Positions 43,705-55,217 of a DNA stretch of 64,000 bases are shown here, piece by piece (position 1 is the first letter of the stretch; the number at the start of each line of letters is the position of its first letter). The DNA is from Actinomycetota bacterium. Its GTDB lineage: Bacteria; Actinomycetota; Actinomycetes; Mycobacteriales; Mycobacteriaceae. Location: the NCBI GenBank assembly GCA_018268465.1, contig JAFDWN010000033.1, forward strand, positions 1 through 64,000, in the 5' to 3' direction. The notes under the pieces are model-generated. The model saw nothing but the letters and a program-made list of their open reading frames with translations. It was not told the DNA's origin and made no database searches. Position numbers and translations under genes: made by a program.

Positions 43705-45057
43705 TCATCGTGTCGTCGTGGGTGCGGGCGGCGACGTCAGTGACAGACCGGCGTAGATCGCGTCGAGCACCGTCGGCAACAACGCGTTCGCCGTGGTTCT
43801 GCCATCCGGTGAGACCGTCAGGTTGGTCCAGATCACCAGGGCGACATCGTTGTCCGGGTCGTAGCCCATGAACGAGTTGAAACCGGGCAGTTCGCCGCCG
43901 TGGTAGTACATCGCGGCGTGCGGACCGAAGCGCTGATAGGAGATGCCGTACCCGTACTTCTGCCCATCGGGGGCGGCGGGATCCTCGGCGCGCAGGCTGT
44001 TCAGCCACTGTTGGTGGTAATCGGCGTCGAAGACCTTCCCCGACACCAGTGCACGAATCCAGGCGGCGAGATCGTCGGCCGTGGAGATCGCGCCGCCCGC
44101 GGCCGTGGCATAGGAGGAATTCTGGTTGGTGTAGTCGACGGGTTTCAGCGTGCCCGCCCGCGCGGCGGCCTGCATATCCGCCGGATACGGGTCGTCGACG
44201 AGGGCAAAGGCGCTGCCCCCGTACATGTACCCGTGCGAAAAAGGCGCAGGCATCGTGGTGTCGTCGGGGGCGGGAATCGAGGTCTGGGTGAGTCCGAGCG
44301 GGCCGAACAACCGGTCGTGGAATTGCTGGGCCAGCGGGCCCCCGCCGGCCTTCTCGGCGATCAGGCCGAGCAATGCGTAGTTGGTGTTGCTGTACTCGTA
44401 CGACGTGTCGGGGGCGAACTGCGCCGGGTGCCGGTATGCGATGGCCAGAACCTCCTGCGGTGTCCAGGCCTTGGCCGGGTCGGCGTCCAGCGCGGCGGCG
44501 AAATCGGGGTCGGCGGTATAGCCGTAGAGACCGCTGCGCATCGTCAACAGCTGTGCGACGGTGATGTTCTCGCCGTTGGGCACGCCAGGAACGTACGTCG
44601 AGACGGGGTCGTCGAATCGGAGTTTGCCGTCCTGGGCGAGCAGCACGACCAGGGCCGCGGTCATGGTCTTGGTGTTCGAGGCGATGCGGAAATGGGTGTT
44701 CGCCGCCGGCGGCGTCTGGGTGTCCAGCTCAGTCGTGCCGACCGACACGTCGAAGGTGCCCTGGGGCGTCTGCACCACCACCATCGCACCGGGCACCATC
44801 AGATCCTTCGCGGCGGCCTCGACGGCAGTCCGCATCGCGGCGGGATCGATCGTCTTGAGTGCGCCGTCGGACGGTGCGGCGGTCGCCGTGGTGGTCGCCG
44901 CCGACGAGCCGGTCGACGCACCCGGGGATTCCGCGGACGAACACCCGGCGATGGCCAGGACGGTGCAAGCCGCCAGGGCGGCGACATCGCGGGACCGCCT
45001 CCGTCGGCGGCGGTCACCGCCGACGAGCGGGACATCGTCCGATGACGTGGGGGGCAT
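43705..45057 (-). CDS. Serine hydrolase lipoprotein, beta-lactamase/class C PBP-like
   Basis: A 450-residue exported protein. A lipobox (LAIAGCSS, Cys39) is followed by a Ser/Thr/Ala linker and the class C beta-lactamase-like domain. The nucleophile motif is SNTK (Ser127, Lys130), the second is YSNTNY (about 222-227), and the third is HGGELPGFNS. Such proteins are D-alanyl-D-alanine carboxypeptidase or esterase-like and act on the cell wall or unknown substrates. It converges with the isomerase gene at 43682. Confidence 0.88.
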   Translation of the reverse strand: MPPTSSDDVPLVGGDRRRRRRSRDVAALAACTVLAIAGCSSAESPGASTGSSAATTTATAAPSDGALKTIDPAAMRTAVEAAAKDLMVPGAMVVVQTPQGTFDVSVGTTELDTQTPPAANTHFRIASNTKTMTAALVVLLAQDGKLRFDDPVSTYVPGVPNGENITVAQLLTMRSGLYGYTADPDFAAALDADPAKAWTPQEVLAIAYRHPAQFAPDTSYEYSNTNYALLGLIAEKAGGGPLAQQFHDRLFGPLGLTQTSIPAPDDTTMPAPFSHGYMYGGSAFALVDDPYPADMQAAARAGTLKPVDYTNQNSSYATAAGGAISTADDLAAWIRALVSGKVFDADYHQQWLNSLRAEDPAAPDGQKYGYGISYQRFGPHAAMYYHGGELPGFNSFMGYDPDNDVALVIWTNLTVSPDGRTTANALLPTVLDAIYAGLSLTSPPAPTTTR

Positions 45058-45206
45058 GCCGGCACCACCGCCTCAGCTGATGCGGTTGGCGGGCGTGACA
45101 TCCGTGCCGAGCCGCGTCGCCGCGTAGCCACGACAGTAGCCTCTGGCCGCGCCACCGCACCGAGGTTCGGGGAATGATGATCGCCTGTCGACGGGCCGTC
45201 AGCGCA

Positions 45207-45644
45207 TCACGGCGACGCCAGCGCGGAGGCGAGTTGTTCGGCGGTGAGCGTCCACCCGTTGTCGTAGTTGTCGAATTCCTTTGTGGGGAGCAGGGAATGC
45301 TCGATCGACATGAGTGTCTGCTCGTCCCCGACCGGAGCGAACGCGACGTTGACGACGCTCACCGACGTCGGATCGGGCCAGTCCGAGGAAGTCCACGTGA
45401 ACCGCAGCAGGTGCGGGCGGTCGATCTGCAGGAACTGGCCGGTGATGAGAACACTGGTGCCCGAGTCGTCGACATCGAAGCGCACGGCCCCGCCGACCCG
45501 GGGTTCGATCGTGACCGTCACGCATCGGGCCGGGCGTGGACACATCCACTCCATCAACGATTCCGGATCCAGCCATTCGTCGAACACCACCGCCGGCGCG
45601 GCGGGCATCACGCGTTCGACGCGCACGACCGGGGTTGCGCTCAT
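45207..45644 (-). CDS. SRPBCC (AHSA1-type) domain protein
   Basis: A 145-residue START-like protein (activator of Hsp90-type): VERVMPAAPAVVFDEWLDPE, MEWMCPRP and EHSLLPTKEFDNYDNGWT. These often bind a hydrophobic ligand and are commonly encoded with a SdpR-type ArsR repressor, as here. ATG at 45644 overlaps the ArsR stop (ATGA). Confidence 0.88.
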   Translation of the reverse strand: MSATPVVRVERVMPAAPAVVFDEWLDPESLMEWMCPRPARCVTVTIEPRVGGAVRFDVDDSGTSVLITGQFLQIDRPHLLRFTWTSSDWPDPTSVSVVNVAFAPVGDEQTLMSIEHSLLPTKEFDNYDNGWTLTAEQLASALASP

Positions 45645-45973
45645 CGGTCGCGGGTCTTGCCGCGCAGCCGTGCCGACAGCGCATCGGCCCTGGCCGACCA
45701 GAAGTCGGTCTGATCGTTGATCCACTGCTGGGCGACGCTCAGGCCGTCCGGTTGTAACGACAGCCAGTGCTCGCGCCCGCGGACCTCGCGCCGGACGAGC
45801 CCGGCCGATTCCAGGACGCCCACGTGGCGTGACACCCCGGCGAACGTCATGGGCAGCGGTGCGGCCAGGTCGGTGATCCGGGCGTCACCCTGCCGCAGCA
45901 CCTCCAGTAACCGGCGCCGGGTTGGGTCGGCAAGCGCGGCGTAGGCCCGGTCCAGCACCTGATCTTCAACCAT
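45641..45973 (-). CDS. ArsR/SdpR-family transcriptional regulator
   Basis: A 110-residue winged-helix repressor (DRAYAALADPTRRRLLEVLR, ITDLAAPLPMTFAGVSRHVG). It has no cysteines in the metal-sensing position, so it is not an arsenic sensor but of the SdpR type. It is co-transcribed with the SRPBCC gene and divergent from the DUF899 gene at 46100. Confidence 0.88.
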   Translation of the reverse strand: MVEDQVLDRAYAALADPTRRRLLEVLRQGDARITDLAAPLPMTFAGVSRHVGVLESAGLVRREVRGREHWLSLQPDGLSVAQQWINDQTDFWSARADALSARLRGKTRDR

Positions 45974-45981
45974 TCTGTTGA
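45966..45981. promoter_or_regulatory. Candidate SdpR-type operator
   Basis: TCAAC (45966-45970) and GTTGA (45977-45981) form an inverted repeat across the ArsR start codon. The block TCTGTTGA (45974-45981) recurs as a direct copy at 46030-46037, on the way to the DUF899 gene. Both would suit a regulator of the divergent pair. Arms are short. Confidence 0.45.
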
Positions 45982-46099
45982 CTATAGCGGCCCGGCGTGG
46001 TGTCCTGAACGACAGGAAGTTAAACGAATCTGTTGAACGTCAGCGGATGGTTTCCGCGCGTCAGGCGGAGAACCGTTGCGCACAAGGGGAAGGAATCAG

Positions 46100-46786
46100 A
46101 TGACAACTCCGGCGATCGTCTCGGCCCACGAATGGGAGGCCGCGCACCGGGAACTGCTCGTCAAGGAGAAGGAGCTGACCCGGGCGCGCGACGCGCTGGC
46201 CGCGCAGCGTCGGCGCATGCCGTGGACCGCGGTGGAGAAGCACTACGAATTCGAGGGTCCGGACGGCACCGTCGACCTGCTCGGCCTGTTCGAGGGCCGG
46301 CGCCAACTCGTCGTCTACCGCGCATTCTTCGAACCCGGGGTGCACGGCTGGCCCGAACACGCGTGCCGTGGCTGCTCGATGGTCGCCGACAACGTCGGCC
46401 ACATCGCACATCTCAACGCCCGGGACACCACCCTGGTCTTCGCATCCCGCGCACCGCAGCCCGACATCGCGCGGGTGAAGGAGCGAATGGGATGGCGGAT
46501 GCCTTGGTACACAATCGTGCCCGGCACGCAGGGCACCTTCGACGTCGACTTCGGTGTGGACCAGTGGCACGGCACCAACGCGTTCATCCGCGTCGCCGGG
46601 GAACCCGACCGGGTCTATCGCACCTACTTCGTCAACAACCGCGGCGACGAGGCGCTGGGCAGCAGCTGGAGCTACCTCGACATCACCGCGCTCGGACGCC
46701 AGGAGACCTGGGAGGATTCACCGCCGGGCTATCCGCAGAGCCCGCCGTACGAGTGGTGGAACTGGCACGACGAATACGGGCGTTGA
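46100..46786 (+). CDS. DUF899 thioredoxin-like protein
   Basis: A 228-residue protein of the DUF899 family: helical start (EWEAAHRELLVKEKELTRAR), then a thioredoxin-like fold with HACRGCSMVADN (CxxC type) and RYYEWWNWHDEY-like C-terminus (PPYEWWNWHDEYG). It may be a peroxiredoxin-like protein, function unproven. AAGGAA precedes the ATG at 46100. A second DUF899 protein is at 60257. Confidence 0.85.
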   Translation: MTTPAIVSAHEWEAAHRELLVKEKELTRARDALAAQRRRMPWTAVEKHYEFEGPDGTVDLLGLFEGRRQLVVYRAFFEPGVHGWPEHACRGCSMVADNVGHIAHLNARDTTLVFASRAPQPDIARVKERMGWRMPWYTIVPGTQGTFDVDFGVDQWHGTNAFIRVAGEPDRVYRTYFVNNRGDEALGSSWSYLDITALGRQETWEDSPPGYPQSPPYEWWNWHDEYGR

Positions 46787-46934
46787 GTCTGCCCACGAAA
46801 CACGATCCGTGCGCAGAATCGAACGGGCCGGGCCCAGCCGCCGGCCCGGGCCATCGGCGCCCGACCGTCACCCGATCCGCCGGCACGATGAACTTCTCGC
46901 AGGGCTACCCCGTTTTAGCGGCTGGAGGTATGTG

Positions 46935-48164
46935 ATGAAGCCATTACGGGTCCTGGTGGTCGGCGCCGGCGTGAGCGGCATCTCCGCGGCGCGGGGACTG
47001 CTGCACGACGGGCATGAGGTCACCGTCTTCGACCAACGCCCGGACGTGACGGCGGGCGGCGGGGCCGTGACGATCTGGTCCAACGGCGCGACGGTGCTGG
47101 CCCAGCTCGGTGTCGACATGACGGGGGCGGGACAGCAGCTGTCGATCCTTCGGGTGATCACATCCTCGGGTCGTCCGCTGGCCACCTTCGACGTGGCCGC
47201 GATGGCCGACCGGATGGGTTCGCCCGTTCGCATGGTGCCTCGCCGGGTCCTGCTCCAACGGCTGCTGGACGGGTTTCCCGCAGGCCGCATCCGGTGCAAT
47301 TCGCGCGTGGTGGCGGTATCGGACACTGCCACGGGGGTGCAGGTCCGGTTCGGCGACGGCAGTGTCGCCGACGGGGATCTGCTCATCGGCGCCGACGGCC
47401 TGCATTCGGTGGTACGCGGCATCGGCGGGGCGCGCCCCGCCGCGTCGACCGGCTGGTGCAGCTGGCAGGGGCTGATGACGCTCCCCGGTGTCGCCGAAGA
47501 CCTCGAACCGCTGATCGTCGTCGGCGAACGCGGCAGCGTCGGCCTGTGGCCCGCCGGGGGCACCGAGCTGCAGTGGTGGTTCGACCACCCGTGGTCAGCC
47601 GACTTCGTCCGCCCCCAACGGCCCGTGGACGCCATCCGGTCCCAATTCAGCGGATGGACCGACACCGTCGACCGGGTGCTGGGTGCGTTGACCGACGAGC
47701 ACCTCGCCCCGTCGCCGTTCCCCCACTTCCGCCACCCGGTCCCCCGCGCCAGACACCGTGAGCCGGTGACCCTGCTCGGCGATGCCTTACACACGATGCC
47801 ACCCACGCTGGCCCAGGGAACCAACCAGGCGCTGCTCGACACCATGGTGTTGCGTAAGGCGCTGGCCGACCTCGGCGGCCCGGCGAACCGCCACGGTGAC
47901 GTGTCACGCGCGCTGCGCTGGTACGAGAAGACCCGGCGGCCCAGCGTCAAGATGGTGTCGCGAGTGGCGTCCGTGCAGGTATCCCACAGCGAAGCCATGT
48001 TCAAGCCGGCGGTGTTGGTCTCCGACCGGTTGATGACGTGGGCCCTGACCGCATTCCTGCGTTCGACCAGCCACGGTGCGATCGCCGCGGAGGTGAGCCA
48101 GCGCCTCGACACCGGTGCCGGTGTCGACGTCCGGCGCGTCACCGCGGCCGACGCCGGGCGATGA
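46935..48164 (+). CDS. FAD-dependent monooxygenase (PHBH-type)
   Basis: A 409-residue flavoprotein. VLVVGAGVSGISAARGL (6-22) binds FAD, DGDLLIGADGLHSVVRG is the DG motif, and LLGDALHTMPPTLAQGTNQA is the GD motif. It probably hydroxylates an aromatic or polyketide-like substrate with NAD(P)H. CTGGAGG lies upstream of the ATG at 46935. It stands alone. Confidence 0.88.
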   Translation: MKPLRVLVVGAGVSGISAARGLLHDGHEVTVFDQRPDVTAGGGAVTIWSNGATVLAQLGVDMTGAGQQLSILRVITSSGRPLATFDVAAMADRMGSPVRMVPRRVLLQRLLDGFPAGRIRCNSRVVAVSDTATGVQVRFGDGSVADGDLLIGADGLHSVVRGIGGARPAASTGWCSWQGLMTLPGVAEDLEPLIVVGERGSVGLWPAGGTELQWWFDHPWSADFVRPQRPVDAIRSQFSGWTDTVDRVLGALTDEHLAPSPFPHFRHPVPRARHREPVTLLGDALHTMPPTLAQGTNQALLDTMVLRKALADLGGPANRHGDVSRALRWYEKTRRPSVKMVSRVASVQVSHSEAMFKPAVLVSDRLMTWALTAFLRSTSHGAIAAEVSQRLDTGAGVDVRRVTAADAGR

Positions 48165-48247
48165 CCTGCGCCGCACGGGGCGCACCGCCCGGCGCCTGAG
48201 GTGCTGGGGCCGCGACGGTCTTCGCGCAGACGCTGCAGGCCGTCGGA

Positions 48248-50671
<2,424 letters not shown>

Positions 50672-50674
50672 CGG

Positions 50675-51085
50675 TCAGCGCAGCTCCTGGATCCGGATCA
50701 GGGTGCCCGCGGGGTCGCGTACGGCGCAGTCCCGCAGGCCATAGGGCTGCTCGGTCGGCTCCTGCACGATGTCGACATCGTGCGACTGGAGCCGATCGAA
50801 CGTGCCGTCCAGATCCGCGGTGGCGAGGACGATCATGGTGTAGGTGCCCTTGGCCATCATCTCGGCGATGACGCGGCGCTCGTCGTCGGTGACGCCGGGG
50901 TCGGCGGCGGGTGGATGCAGCACGATCGCCGTATCGGGCTGTTTCGGGGGGCCGACCGTGATCCAGCGCATCTGTCCTGCTCCGACGTCGAGGCGGACGT
51001 CGAACCCTAGGACGTCGCGATAGAACTGCAGCGATGCCTCCGGATCGTGGTGCGGGAGGAAACTCTGGTGGATGGTTAGGTCCAT
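50675..51085 (-). CDS. Glyoxalase/bleomycin-resistance (VOC) family protein
   Basis: A 136-residue VOC protein (MDLTIHQSFLPHHDPEASLQ, QFYRDVLGFDVRLDVGAGQM, RWITVGPPKQPD, CAVRDPAGTLIRIQEL). It may bind a drug or metabolite or act as an isomerase. It ends three bases before the UvrA-like start and starts four bases after the AraC stop, so the three genes are one operon. Confidence 0.86.
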   Translation of the reverse strand: MDLTIHQSFLPHHDPEASLQFYRDVLGFDVRLDVGAGQMRWITVGPPKQPDTAIVLHPPAADPGVTDDERRVIAEMMAKGTYTMIVLATADLDGTFDRLQSHDVDIVQEPTEQPYGLRDCAVRDPAGTLIRIQELR

Positions 51086-51089
51086 GAGC

Positions 51090-51539
51090 TCAGGCTAGGT
51101 GGGACACGGCGAGGGATGCTTCTCGATTCCTGATCGGTCTGGTGATCTGTTTGGAGACGCACGGCGGAATTGGCCCGGTGTGCTGGGACACCTGGCGCCG
51201 GTAGGTGCTCGGGGGTACGCCGACCAACTCGGTGAAGCGCGTGCTGAACGTACCCAGGGAATTGCAGCCCACCGCGAAACAGACCTCGGTGACGCTGAGT
51301 TGTCCGCAACGCAGCAGCGCCATCGCCCGTTCGATCCGGCGCGTCATCAGATAGGAGTAGGGGGATTCGCCGTAGGCGATCCGGAACCGGCGGCTGAGAT
51401 GCCCCGCGGACATGCCCACCCCGCGTGCGAGCGCTTCGACGTCCAGCGGTTGCGCATACTCCCGGTCGATCCGGTCACGTACCTTGCGCAGCAGCACCAG
51501 GTCGCGAAGGTGCTGGGCATCCACAGGTCGGCCGGCCAC
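51090..51539 (-). CDS. AraC-family regulator, HTH only
   Basis: A 149-residue regulator made almost only of the AraC DNA-binding domain (DVEALARGVGMSAGHLSRRF and VTEVCFAVGCNSLGTFSTRF, about 33-52 and 80-100). It heads the AraC-VOC-UvrA operon and lacks a sensor domain, so sensing may involve the VOC protein. The stretch 51540-51668 shows no gene. Confidence 0.87.
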   Translation of the reverse strand: MAGRPVDAQHLRDLVLLRKVRDRIDREYAQPLDVEALARGVGMSAGHLSRRFRIAYGESPYSYLMTRRIERAMALLRCGQLSVTEVCFAVGCNSLGTFSTRFTELVGVPPSTYRRQVSQHTGPIPPCVSKQITRPIRNREASLAVSHLA

Positions 51540-51668
51540 CTCCGCGATGCTGCCACGTCGGGCCGCGGATGCCCAGTGGGCCCGCGCCGCGCGGCACCGC
51601 GAATGTGGGCGCCGGGTACGGATCGGACGCGGATTTCGTGCACAAGGCCCACGCTCGGCGCGTCGGAC

Positions 51669-53669
51669 TCAGCCCGCGACGTTCTGCAGGAGAAATTCGT
51701 AGACCACCGCCAGTTCGAACGCGGCCTGCGCGTTGTTGGAGACGCCGGCGTGGCCGCCCTCGGTGTTCTCGTAGTAGAACACCTGGTGGCCGGCCGCCTC
51801 CAGCGCAGCGGCCATCTTGCGGGCGTGCCCGGGATGCACACGATCGTCGTTGGTGGCCGTGGTGATCAGTACGGGCGGATAGGTCCGGTCGTCCGAAATG
51901 TTGTGGTAGGGCGAGTATTCCCGCAGAAACGCCCAGTCCTCGGGCACGTCGGGGTTGCCGAACTCGGCCGTCCACGACGCCCCGGCGAGAAGCAGATGGA
52001 AGCGGCGCATATCCAGCAGCGGGCTCTGGCAGATCAGCGCGCCGAACCGCTCGGGGTAACGCGTGAGCATGACGCCCGTCAGCAGGCCGCCGGCGCTGCC
52101 GCCCATCCCCGCCAGCTGCGCGACGGTGGTGACCCCGGTGCCGACCAGGTCCTCGGCGACGGCCGCGAAGTCCTCGGCAACCTTGTGCCTGTTCTCCCGC
52201 AGCGCCTGTTCATGCCATTCGGGTCCGTACTCGGCGCCGCCTCTGATGTTCGCCAGGACGAAGTTACCGCCGCGGGCCAACCACAGCCGGCCGGTCACCC
52301 CGAGGTAGCCGGGCACCTGCGCCGCGCGGAATGCACCGTAGCCGTGCAGCAATGTCGGCGCCGGACCGGTCGAATCTCGATGGGAGACGAGGAAATACGG
52401 AATCCGGGTACCGTCGGCCGAGCGGGCGAAGCGCTGGGCGACGACGAGGTCGCCGGCGTCGAAGAACGCCGGGGAACTCTTGAGCTCGCTGACCGGGCCC
52501 GCCGACGGGCCGTGCAGCAGCCGGGGCGGTGTGTCGAATGCGCTGCTGGACAGGAAGATCTCGTCGCCGTACGCGTCCACACCGGTGAGGGTGGTGGTCG
52601 CGTTCTCCGGCACCCCCGCCAGCGGTTCGAATTGCCAGGTCCCCGGCGTCACCGTTTCGACCACGGTCGCGACGTCGCGCAACTTGATGCTGAGGAACCG
52701 GTCGCCGGAGAACACGCCGCCGGCGAAGATGTCGCGCCCACCCGGCGCGAACACCGTCTGCAGGTCGGCCGTGCCGGCCACGAGTTGTTCGTAGTCGGCG
52801 ATGAGCACCGAACCCGCCCGGTGGGTGGTGCCGCCGGAGTTCCAGTCCGACAGCAGCAGGAGCATCGCCCACTCGCGGTGCACCGCCATGCTGCAGTCGG
52901 TCGGGATGTCGACGCGAATCAGTTCCCCCGCGCGCAGTTCGAAGGTCTCGGTGTTGAAGAAGTCGACTCTGCGGTAGACGAAGGTGCGTTCGAACCCGGG
53001 CCTGCGGTAGCAGACCGTCGACACCAGGACGTCGCCGGCGTCCCCCGCGTAGACGACCTCGGCGTCCCGCAGCGGTGTCCCGCGCCGCCACCTCTTGATG
53101 ATGCGCGGATAGCCGGATTCGGTCATCGAATCGTCGCCGAAATCGGTGCCGACCAGCACCGTGTTCTCGTCCGCCCAACTGATGTCGGTCTTGGCTTCGG
53201 GAAGGTTGAAACCGTCGGCGACGAATTCCCGTGTCGCCACGTCGAATTCGCGGATGACATCGGCATCCGAGCCGCCACGGGACAGGCTCACCAGCGCCCG
53301 GGTGCGTTCGGGCTCGATCACGCCCGCGCCGCCCCACACCCAGTTCTCGTCCTCGGCGGCGGCGAGGGCGTCCACGTCGATGAGCACCTCCCATCGCGGT
53401 GCGTCTGTGCGGTACTGCTCCAGGGTGGTTCGCCGCCACAGGCCTCGGGGATGCTCGGCGTCGCGCCAGAAGTTGTACAGATGGTCGCCGCATCGCTCCA
53501 CCCAGGGAATGCGGGTGTCGGAGTCGAGGATGTCGAGCGCTTCGTCACGCAGTTGCTCGAACCGGTCCCCCGCGAGCCGGGTCAGGGTCGGGGTGTTGTG
53601 CCGCTGCACCCAGTCCAGAGCCTGCTCGCTGTCGATGGCTTCGAGCCACGCGTACGGATCATCGTCCAC
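51669..53669 (-). CDS. Prolyl oligopeptidase (S9A family)
   Basis: A 666-residue serine peptidase that cleaves after proline in short peptides. Residues ~1-400 form the beta-propeller domain (DDPYAWLEAIDSEQALDWVQ, ENWVWGGAGVIEPERTRALV) and the C-terminal part the alpha/beta hydrolase: Ser in GMGGSAGGLL, Asp in NDDRVHPGHARKM, His in EGGHAGVSNN. Cytoplasmic. The GTG at 53669 is the likely start, with alternatives one codon (53672) or more upstream. The reading frame runs to 53762. Confidence 0.88.
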   Translation of the reverse strand: MDDDPYAWLEAIDSEQALDWVQRHNTPTLTRLAGDRFEQLRDEALDILDSDTRIPWVERCGDHLYNFWRDAEHPRGLWRRTTLEQYRTDAPRWEVLIDVDALAAAEDENWVWGGAGVIEPERTRALVSLSRGGSDADVIREFDVATREFVADGFNLPEAKTDISWADENTVLVGTDFGDDSMTESGYPRIIKRWRRGTPLRDAEVVYAGDAGDVLVSTVCYRRPGFERTFVYRRVDFFNTETFELRAGELIRVDIPTDCSMAVHREWAMLLLLSDWNSGGTTHRAGSVLIADYEQLVAGTADLQTVFAPGGRDIFAGGVFSGDRFLSIKLRDVATVVETVTPGTWQFEPLAGVPENATTTLTGVDAYGDEIFLSSSAFDTPPRLLHGPSAGPVSELKSSPAFFDAGDLVVAQRFARSADGTRIPYFLVSHRDSTGPAPTLLHGYGAFRAAQVPGYLGVTGRLWLARGGNFVLANIRGGAEYGPEWHEQALRENRHKVAEDFAAVAEDLVGTGVTTVAQLAGMGGSAGGLLTGVMLTRYPERFGALICQSPLLDMRRFHLLLAGASWTAEFGNPDVPEDWAFLREYSPYHNISDDRTYPPVLITTATNDDRVHPGHARKMAAALEAAGHQVFYYENTEGGHAGVSNNAQAAFELAVVYEFLLQNVAG

Positions 53670-53780
53670 CACGTCACGCCCCCCAACATTGATGCCGGTC
53701 CGGCGGCCGGCTCGCGGCCGTATCCGTGGACGGCCGAGGTCATTATGGGCCGCGGCCGGCACGTCGAGGGGCGGATTGCG

Positions 53781-55190
53781 TCAGCGTGCGGCGCCCGCGT
53801 GTGCTGCGACCGTGTCGAGCAGGTCGTTGTCGCCGAACGCGCCGCGATACGCGGCGGCGGGGTGGCTGGCGGGCAGCCGGTCGCCGCGGCCGATCAGCTT
53901 GTGGCGCAACGTTCCCGACTTGTCCGTGGCGAGCAGACCGCGTTCGCGCAGTGTCGGGAACAGCCGGTCGGCCACTTCGCGGAACGTGCCGGGGACCGTG
54001 GCGTGATAGACGTTGACGCCGTTCACGCCGGCTTCACGCCACTCCTCCAGATAGTCGGCGATCTCGTCTGCGGTGCCGACGACACGGTTGGCGCCCTCCA
54101 GTACCCAGGCGAGATCCCGGATGGTCGGTTCGGCGTTGCCCGACGCTTCGGCAGCCCACCGGGCGTAGCCCTGGACCCCGGTGAACTCTCCGAGCGCGCT
54201 GATCGGCGTGTCCAGGGGGAAACCACCCGCGTCGACGCCGGCATCGCCGAGGGCGTGCAACGCGATGCCCTCCAGGTCGAGGTACCTTTTGATCTCGTCG
54301 TTGCGGCGGACCGCGTCGCGATGGGTGTCGCCGATGACGAACGACAACCCCTGCGCGAAGGTGATGTCGTCGGGATCGCGGCCGTGCTCGACGGCCAGCG
54401 ACCGGGTTTCGGTGGTCAGCGCGTGGGCCGCCGCCGGGTTGGGGCTGCTGATGTACACGCCCTCGGCGTTGCGGGCCGAGAAGAGCTGACCGGCGGGCGA
54501 CGCACCGGCCTGGAACAGGACCGGGGTCCGTTGCGGCGACGGCGACACGAAATGTGGACCCTCGACCCGGTAGCGGTTACCGACGTGGTTGATCCGGTGG
54601 ATCTTCGAAGGGTCGGCATGGATGCCCCGCTGTTTGTCCTGCACGAGTCCGTCGTCCTCCCACGACCCTTCCCACAGCTTGTAGGTGACGTCGACGTACT
54701 CGTAGGCCCAGTCGTATCGCTCGTCGTGGGCGAGTGTGCCCTCGTGTCCGAAGCTGCGGAAGACGTTCTCGTTGAAGCTCGTGACGATGTTCCAGCCGAG
54801 GCGTCCCGCGGTGTAGTGATCCAGTGAGGACATTCGCCTGGCGAAATTGAACGGATGATCCTGCACGATCGAACTGGTGAAGACGATGCCCAGGTGATCG
54901 GTGGCCGCGGCGATCGCCGAGGCGAGCACCGACGGGTCGTTGACGGGGATCTGGATGCCACCCTCGACGGATTTGCGCCAGTTGCCGTTCCACGGCGACC
55001 GCAGCCCGAAGACGTCGGCGAAGAACAGTAGGTCATATCCCGCCGCCTCCACCTCCGTGGCCACCGACGTCCAGTGCCGAAGTGAGTTGAATTTGTGGTT
55101 CTCCGCCTCGGGTGCTCGCCAAAGTCCGTGCAGGACATGGGATGCGGTGTTCATGACGAACGCCGAGTAGAACAGCGGCCGCTTGGTCAC
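53781..55190 (-). CDS. FMN-dependent monooxygenase, NtaA/SnaA/DszA family
   Basis: A 469-residue LLM-fold monooxygenase. GRLGWNIVTSFNENVFRSFG and VLFQAGASPAGQLFSARNAE mark the NtaA/SnaA/DszA (sulfone, nitrilotriacetate) branch rather than the F420 group. It uses reduced FMN from a separate reductase, not seen here. It follows the MetNIQ-type transporter in the same direction, suggesting uptake and oxidation of an organosulfur compound (inference). Confidence 0.87.
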   Translation of the reverse strand: MTKRPLFYSAFVMNTASHVLHGLWRAPEAENHKFNSLRHWTSVATEVEAAGYDLLFFADVFGLRSPWNGNWRKSVEGGIQIPVNDPSVLASAIAAATDHLGIVFTSSIVQDHPFNFARRMSSLDHYTAGRLGWNIVTSFNENVFRSFGHEGTLAHDERYDWAYEYVDVTYKLWEGSWEDDGLVQDKQRGIHADPSKIHRINHVGNRYRVEGPHFVSPSPQRTPVLFQAGASPAGQLFSARNAEGVYISSPNPAAAHALTTETRSLAVEHGRDPDDITFAQGLSFVIGDTHRDAVRRNDEIKRYLDLEGIALHALGDAGVDAGGFPLDTPISALGEFTGVQGYARWAAEASGNAEPTIRDLAWVLEGANRVVGTADEIADYLEEWREAGVNGVNVYHATVPGTFREVADRLFPTLRERGLLATDKSGTLRHKLIGRGDRLPASHPAAAYRGAFGDNDLLDTVAAHAGAAR

Positions 55191-55217
55191 GGGGATGCCT
55201 CCTGTGGTCGCGCCGCG

